Positions 6,088-9,724 of a stretch of 9,724 nucleotides of DNA are shown here, piece after piece; position 1 is the stretch's first letter; each line of letters starts with the position of its first letter. Location: NCBI GenBank assembly GCA_020629355.1, contig JAHDDM010000027.1, forward strand, positions 1 to 9,724, written 5' to 3'. Position numbers and translations under genes: made by a program. The DNA is from Rhodospirillaceae bacterium. Lineage in GTDB: Bacteria; Pseudomonadota; Alphaproteobacteria; JABSOH01. A model generated the notes under the pieces. It saw only the letters and a program-made list of their open reading frames with translations, made no database searches and was not told the DNA's origin.

Positions 6088-7319
6088 TGACTGCGGCCGT
6101 ATCGCCCTTTGCACCAGAGGCCTTTCCTGACCTGTGCCCCATTGCAGGTATCGAGGTTGCCGTCACGGCTTGCGGTTTACGCTATCAAGGCCGGGATGAT
6201 TTTGTCTCGATTCGCGTCAATAGTGAAAACCCAACCATAGCGGCGGTGTTCACCAGCAATAGTCTGGTGGGTGAACCCGTAAAATGGTCACGCAAGCGCC
6301 TGCCAACATCACCACGGCATCTGTTGATTGCAGCAGGGAATGCCAATGTTTTCACTGGCACACGGGGTTGGCAAGTGCTGGAAGAAACTGCTTCGGATAT
6401 TGCCACCCGCGAAGGCATCACACCAGATTCGGTATATTTTGCCATGACAGGTGTCATCGGTGAAGCCTTCGCTGCAAAACCCTTGCTCGATGGTCTCGGA
6501 CAATGTGTCTATGCCGCCCCTGATACCGCTTTATGGCAACGAGCCGCAAAAGCCATAATGACCACCGATACCTTTCCCAAGGGCACAACATACACGGCCT
6601 ATATTGGCGATACCGAAGTCTCGATTGTCGGTATCGCAAAAGGCTCTGGCATGGTTGCCCCCGATATGGCCACCATGCTGGCGTTTCTGTTCACCGATGC
6701 AGCCATTCCGCAACCTCTGTTGCAAGAGATGCTCGCGCACGCCATGACGAACAGCTTCAATAGCATTTCTGTCGATAGTGATACCTCAACCAGCGACAGT
6801 GTGATGTGTATCGCAACAGGCACACAAAACTGCACCATAGCCGAAAGTGCCGATGATGCGCTCTATGCAGACTTTCGCGGCGCACTCGAACGTGCCTGTG
6901 CGGATTTGGCCTGGCAGGTTGTTAGTGACGGCGAAGGCGTCACACGCATTATGCACATCGAGGTCTCTGGTGCAGAAACAGCAGGGCAGGCCAAACAAGC
7001 TGCCTTAAGTATCGCCAATTCACCTCTGGTCAAAACGGCACTCAGTGGCGCGGATGCGAATTGGGGGCGTGTGATCATGGCGGTGGGCAAATCTGGCGTC
7101 TGCCTTGACCCCGCTCAGGTCTCGGTACGCTTTGGTGATCACCTTCTGGCAGAAAACGGCAGCGTTTGCGATTTTGACATTGCTCTCGTTGATGAATATG
7201 TTCAGGAATCATTAGTCCATATCCACGTCACCTTAGGTGCTGGCACAGAGTCTGCGTGCGTTTACGGCAATGACCTTTCCTACGACTATATTCGTATCAA
7301 TGCGGATTATCGGAGTTAA
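6087..7319 (+). CDS. argJ: Glutamate N-acetyltransferase / ornithine acetyltransferase ArgJ
   Basis: ArgJ transfers acetyl from N-acetylornithine to glutamate, giving ornithine and recycling the acetyl group in arginine biosynthesis. Some members also use acetyl-CoA. The 410-residue protein is full length for the family and cytosolic. The self-cleavage region KGSGMVAPDMATMLAF (185-200) is intact. Cleavage is expected between Ala195 and Thr196, with Thr196 becoming the N-terminal nucleophile of the beta chain. The oxyanion-type loop is MTGVIG (120-125). Further family blocks are NSFNSISVDSDTSTSD (222-237), GADANWGRVIMAVGKSG (321-337) and the terminal YGNDLSYDYIRINADYRS. The ATG shares a base with the stop of the parvulin gene and lacks its own Shine-Dalgarno, so translation is probably coupled. 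Whether it is mono- or bifunctional cannot be told from sequence alone. Confidence 0.97.
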   Translation: MTAAVSPFAPEAFPDLCPIAGIEVAVTACGLRYQGRDDFVSIRVNSENPTIAAVFTSNSLVGEPVKWSRKRLPTSPRHLLIAAGNANVFTGTRGWQVLEETASDIATREGITPDSVYFAMTGVIGEAFAAKPLLDGLGQCVYAAPDTALWQRAAKAIMTTDTFPKGTTYTAYIGDTEVSIVGIAKGSGMVAPDMATMLAFLFTDAAIPQPLLQEMLAHAMTNSFNSISVDSDTSTSDSVMCIATGTQNCTIAESADDALYADFRGALERACADLAWQVVSDGEGVTRIMHIEVSGAETAGQAKQAALSIANSPLVKTALSGADANWGRVIMAVGKSGVCLDPAQVSVRFGDHLLAENGSVCDFDIALVDEYVQESLVHIHVTLGAGTESACVYGNDLSYDYIRINADYRS

Positions 7320-7358
7320 AAACTATACTGATACTTTTGATACACTAAGAACCTTTCC

Positions 7359-7754
7359 ATGATCCAAACCATCGTCACTGCTGCAATTATTGACGAGGCT
7401 GGCAGAGTCCTGCTCAGCAAGCGCAAGGATCATGTCCGCTACGGCGGCCTATGGGAGTTCCCTGGCGGCAAGGTGGAAGCTGGCGAAAGCTGTACTGCGG
7501 CGATTATACGCGAATTGGCAGAAGAGGTTGGAATAGACGTTCAGGCAGCTTGTCTTGCGCCGTTGTCTTTTGTCACCGAAACCAGCGAGCAGCAGGAATT
7601 TGTGATTCTATTGTACGTGATTCGTATCTGGCAGGGCATGCCGAAAGCCTTGGATGTTGCAGACTTCTGTTGGGTCTCGCCGATGAAATTACGCGACTAC
7701 CCCATGCCACCAGCAAATCAACACCTCATTGCGATGTTGCGGGATGTTTTATAA
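7359..7754 (+). CDS. mutT: MutT-type Nudix hydrolase (8-oxo-dGTP diphosphatase)
   Basis: A 131-residue Nudix pyrophosphohydrolase, expected to hydrolyse 8-oxo-dGTP to the monophosphate and so prevent A:T to C:G transversions. The Nudix box is complete. The G-x5-E part runs from Gly37 to Glu43, and after seven residues RELAEEVGI (51-59) supplies the metal-binding glutamates. The N-terminal strand TIVTAAIIDEAGRVLLSKRK and the LWEFPGGK entry (31-38) are typical of MutT rather than of ADP-ribose or ApnA hydrolases. The length matches the family. The gene starts 39 bp after argJ with only a weak AAGAA upstream, and its last 11 bp overlap comF. A two-domain MutT with thiamine synthase, seen in some bacteria, is not the case here. 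Substrate preference is inferred from similarity. Confidence 0.9.
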   Translation: MIQTIVTAAIIDEAGRVLLSKRKDHVRYGGLWEFPGGKVEAGESCTAAIIRELAEEVGIDVQAACLAPLSFVTETSEQQEFVILLYVIRIWQGMPKALDVADFCWVSPMKLRDYPMPPANQHLIAMLRDVL

Positions 7755-8505
7755 TCCCGCTCTATTACAGCGCGGATTCAAGGCGTTGCATAACATTGAT
7801 TGGCTATCGGCACTCTTGCCGCCCTGCTGTACTTTGTGTCGTGAACCCTTGATGAATTCAGCGGCATTATGCGGCTCATGTTGGTTAGAAATTGACTTTG
7901 CCACCCCACCATTCTGCCAGAGTTGCGGCCTGCCTTTTGAATTTGATCTGGGCAATCAATGCCTGCAATGCCAGCACCAACAACCGCCTTGGACAAGATT
8001 TTCTGCTGCCGTGCGTTATACGGACAAAAGTGCCAGATTGATCACGCAATTCAAACACAACCAACGCTTTACCTTTTTACCTTTGCTGGCAAAATGGCTA
8101 CTGTTCGCCAGTAAAAGACTGCCAGAACCAGACTTGATCATCCCGATGCCGATTCACCGCTGGCGGATGCTCAACAGACAATTCAATCAGGCTGCTCTAT
8201 TGGCTGAACGATTAGCCGAATTGCGTGGCACACCAGAACTTTACGCGCCTTTGATACTGCAACGCCGTGGATACCAAAAGCTACAGCGCGGCCTGAATCC
8301 TGCCGAAAGACAGCAGAACGTTGCTGGCGTTTTTCATCTGAACCCCAAAGCAGATAGCCTTGCAGGTCTTCATGTCTGGCTTGTCGATGATGTTGCCACC
8401 ACTGGCGCAAGCTTGCATTCCGCTAGCAAGGTCTTGATCAAGGCCGGTGCAGAAGTAAGCGCACTGGTGATTGCGCGCGTTAATGGTGCTTTCTCAAAGA
8501 CATAG
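7744..8505 (+). CDS. comF: ComF-family double zinc ribbon / phosphoribosyltransferase-fold protein
   Basis: A cytosolic protein of the ComF family, linked to DNA uptake during natural transformation in several bacteria; the biochemical activity is not settled. With the ATG at 7744 it has 253 residues. The N-terminal part carries four Cys pairs that can form zinc ribbons: CCTLC (28-32), CGSC (43-46), CQSC (58-61) and CLQC (73-76). The C-terminal part is a type I phosphoribosyltransferase fold with IIPMPIHRWR (132-141), RFNQAALLA-like RQFNQAALLA (145-154) and the PRPP-loop motif LVDDVATTGASL (213-224). A TTG five codons upstream (7729) is an alternative start, but ATG is preferred. It overlaps mutT by 11 bp in another frame and ends the operon before a hairpin terminator. 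Family assignment is firm; a role in competence is inference, since no other com genes are visible. Confidence 0.92.
   Translation: MFYNPALLQRGFKALHNIDWLSALLPPCCTLCREPLMNSAALCGSCWLEIDFATPPFCQSCGLPFEFDLGNQCLQCQHQQPPWTRFSAAVRYTDKSARLITQFKHNQRFTFLPLLAKWLLFASKRLPEPDLIIPMPIHRWRMLNRQFNQAALLAERLAELRGTPELYAPLILQRRGYQKLQRGLNPAERQQNVAGVFHLNPKADSLAGLHVWLVDDVATTGASLHSASKVLIKAGAEVSALVIARVNGAFSKT
7792..7805 (+). repeat. 14-nt direct repeat, copy 1
   Basis: AACATTGATTGGCT occurs here in the comF N-terminal codons (NIDWL) and again at 8593-8606 just before the mipZ ATG. About 0.2 such 14-mer pairs are expected by chance in a window this long, so it may be coincidence. Confidence 0.4.
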
Positions 8506-8517
8506 CTCAATGATTTT

Positions 8518-8547
8518 ATATTGGATAGGCTATAGTCCAATATTTTT
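8518..8547 (+). terminator. Probable intrinsic terminator after comF
   Basis: ATATTGGA (8518-8525) and TCCAATAT (8536-8543) form a perfect 8-bp stem with a 10-nt loop, directly followed by four further T residues. It begins 13 bp after the comF stop and would end the parvulin-argJ-mutT-comF transcript. The stem is AT-rich, so termination may be partial. The loop contains its own small palindrome, ATAG-G-CTAT. Confidence 0.62.
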
Positions 8548-8592
8548 GCTGGAACTCCTGTCTTGAGAAGTTTACAGTAGCCCTGATTATTG

Positions 8593-8606
8593 AACATTGA
8601 TTGGCT
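8593..8606 (+). repeat. 14-nt direct repeat, copy 2
   Basis: AACATTGATTGGCT, identical to 7792-7805, lies just upstream of the mipZ ATG in frame with it, reading NIDWL if an upstream TTG (8590) were used as start. Confidence 0.4.
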
Positions 8607-8610
8607 CATT

Positions 8611-9618
8611 ATGGCACTGCTTGATTTCTTCTCGCGCTTTCGGCGCAACAAAGGCTCGTCTAATCTGGATCGTCGCGCCTATGTCCATCATGTTAATGAT
8701 GCTCCTGTTGATGATACCCCACCAGATATTAATGATCTATTTCCGTCTCTAAAGCACGAGGAAGTCTCTGGTGCACCAAAGGCGATTATTATTGTCGTGG
8801 GCAATGAAAAAGGTGGTAGCGGCAAATCCACCACCTGTATGCACATTATTACGGGACTATTGAATGCGGGTAAAAAAGTTGCCAGCTTTGATCTTGATGC
8901 AAGGCAAGGTTCATTGACGCGCTACATTGAGAATCGGAAAACGTTCTTCGAAAAATATCAGGCGCGTCTGGTACTATCCACCCATATGCCCGTGCTGTTC
9001 GATACAATGACGAGTGATAATCAGCAGATGCGCGCCCATATCCGCACCAATTTCGAGCACCATATTCAGAAACTCGCGAAAAACCACGATTTCATTGTCA
9101 TTGATACTCCGGGAACAGATAATTACCTTTCACGCCTGGGGCATTCCTATGCTGATATTCTGGTGACTCCAGTCAACGACAGCTTTATTGACCTTGATGT
9201 GCTGGCCCATGTCGATTCGGAAAGTCTCGAAATTAAAGAAACCAGCCATTATACTGCTATGGTGCTGGAGCAGAAAGAAGCCAAGAAACGCCGTTATCTC
9301 AGCAATGACCGTTTTGACTGGCTGGTGATGCGGAACCGGTTGGGACAGATGCGTTCGCGCAACCAGGAGGCCGTGGGGGAAGTGTTGCAAAAAATCGGTC
9401 GTGATGTTGGCTTTACGGTCTTTAACGGCCTGTCTGAGCGGGTGGTCTACCGCGAGTTATTCTTGAATGGCCTGACTTTATTAGATATTCGCGAAAGCGA
9501 AGACTTTAACTTATCCTCGTCACATAGTGCCGCACGTGCAGAGCTGGCAAACCTGCTGGAGCGGCTGAATGTTGGCATTGATGTTGAACAGATGATGAAA
9601 CCATCGCAGATGCAGTAG
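8611..9618 (+). CDS. mipZ: MipZ-type division-site ATPase (ParA/MinD superfamily)
   Basis: In alphaproteobacteria MipZ binds ParB at the poles and forms ATP-bound dimers that inhibit FtsZ polymerisation, placing the Z ring at midcell. The match is strong. The deviant Walker A NEKGGSGKST (65-74) has signature Lys67. Walker A' is FDLDARQGSLTRYIENR (93-109), with Asp96 at the place of the catalytic Asp of Caulobacter MipZ. Walker B is FIVIDTPG (161-168). Then come ADILVTPVNDSFIDLDVL (181-198), DWLVMRNRL (236-244) and ERVVYRELFLNGLTLLDI (276-293). Unlike Caulobacter MipZ, where the ATPase core starts within the first few residues, this 335-residue protein has about 57 extra N-terminal residues: a basic MALLDFFSRFRRNK head and an acidic, Pro-containing linker. 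ATG 8611 has no clear Shine-Dalgarno; TTG 8590 is the alternative. It lies after a terminator, so it is probably transcribed separately. Confidence 0.93.
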   Translation: MALLDFFSRFRRNKGSSNLDRRAYVHHVNDAPVDDTPPDINDLFPSLKHEEVSGAPKAIIIVVGNEKGGSGKSTTCMHIITGLLNAGKKVASFDLDARQGSLTRYIENRKTFFEKYQARLVLSTHMPVLFDTMTSDNQQMRAHIRTNFEHHIQKLAKNHDFIVIDTPGTDNYLSRLGHSYADILVTPVNDSFIDLDVLAHVDSESLEIKETSHYTAMVLEQKEAKKRRYLSNDRFDWLVMRNRLGQMRSRNQEAVGEVLQKIGRDVGFTVFNGLSERVVYRELFLNGLTLLDIRESEDFNLSSSHSAARAELANLLERLNVGIDVEQMMKPSQMQ

Positions 9619-9621
9619 TTT

Positions 9622-9650
9622 TAGGCAAAATATAGCCTATCTCATATAAT
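9622..9650 (+). promoter_or_regulatory. Candidate promoter leaving the window to the right
   Basis: TAGGCA (9622-9627, four of six) and a perfect TATAAT (9645-9650) are spaced by exactly 17 bp, starting three bases after the mipZ stop. The -35 lies within a small hairpin, TAGGC (9622-9626) with GCCTA (9635-9639). The motif AGGCAAAA occurs at 9623-9630 and again at 9654-9661, 31 bp apart, as possible tandem operator half-sites. It would drive a plus-strand gene beyond the window. Confidence 0.45.
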
Positions 9651-9698
9651 TTGAGGCAAAACAACAAATCAAAATCAGACAGAATACTCCATTAAAAA

Positions 9699-9724
9699 AT
9701 GCTTGCTAAAATGGGGGCAGTACA
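9699..9724 (+). CDS. Possible start of a downstream gene, only first codons visible
   Basis: An ATG at 9699, with a second in-frame ATG at 9711, opens a reading frame that reaches the window edge (MLAKMGAV). It lies about 42 bp after the candidate TATAAT box. There is no convincing ribosome binding site and too few codons to judge, so this is a placeholder only. Confidence 0.2.

Noticed and set aside
7451..7852. 133-codon plus-strand ORF overlapping mutT and comF
   Set aside because: It reads in a different frame through the intact Nudix box and the comF zinc ribbon region, with a Trp/Arg/Cys-rich product typical of a shadow frame.
8370..8651. 93-codon minus-strand ORF across the comF end and mipZ start
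   Set aside because: It is antisense to two recognised genes and a terminator, with low-complexity content and no family features.

Overview
This window reads as chromosomal DNA of an alphaproteobacterium with moderate G+C. The main evidence is a MipZ-type division ATPase, a lineage marker of Alphaproteobacteria. A second clue is the block secA / divergent parvulin peptidyl-prolyl isomerase / argJ / mutT, an arrangement I know from this class. I cannot place genus or order. An arginine biosynthesis gene argues against a strongly reduced intracellular parasite.

The left half (1-5098) is all on the minus strand. Reading in transcription order: secA (5098-2498), a 48-codon putative lipoprotein ORF overlapping the secA stop (2501-2355), an SDH/Clp-fold serine peptidase (2301-1474), a small gene overlapping it by ATGA (1477-1256), a gap of about 120 bp with a candidate promoter, and an MFS transporter cut by the left edge (1132-1). 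The peptidase, the small gene and the lipoprotein ORF are not part of the usual secA block. By eye the peptidase/small-gene stretch is more AT-rich than secA, so it looks like accessory DNA inserted beside a core gene.

The right half (5251-9618) is on the plus strand. The parvulin gene, argJ, mutT and comF are packed as one probable operon: a 1-bp overlap, a 39-bp gap, then an 11-bp overlap. A hairpin plus T-run follows comF. mipZ comes next with its own start region, and a candidate promoter after mipZ points out of the window. The secA/parvulin intergenic region carries a perfect DnaA-box consensus and a one-mismatch inverted copy about 55 bp away.

Functionally, SecA and the parvulin form a protein export and periplasmic folding pair. 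ArgJ makes ornithine, and MutT cleans oxidised nucleotides. ComF is a competence-type phosphoribosyltransferase-fold protein, and MipZ sets the division site. The points most worth a second look are the uncharacterised peptidase/small-protein pair, the hidden lipoprotein ORF at the secA 3' end, a SecA without its C-terminal zinc-binding motif, and the DnaA boxes between secA and the parvulin gene. I did not find a clearly new multi-gene system. The peptidase pair is the best candidate.
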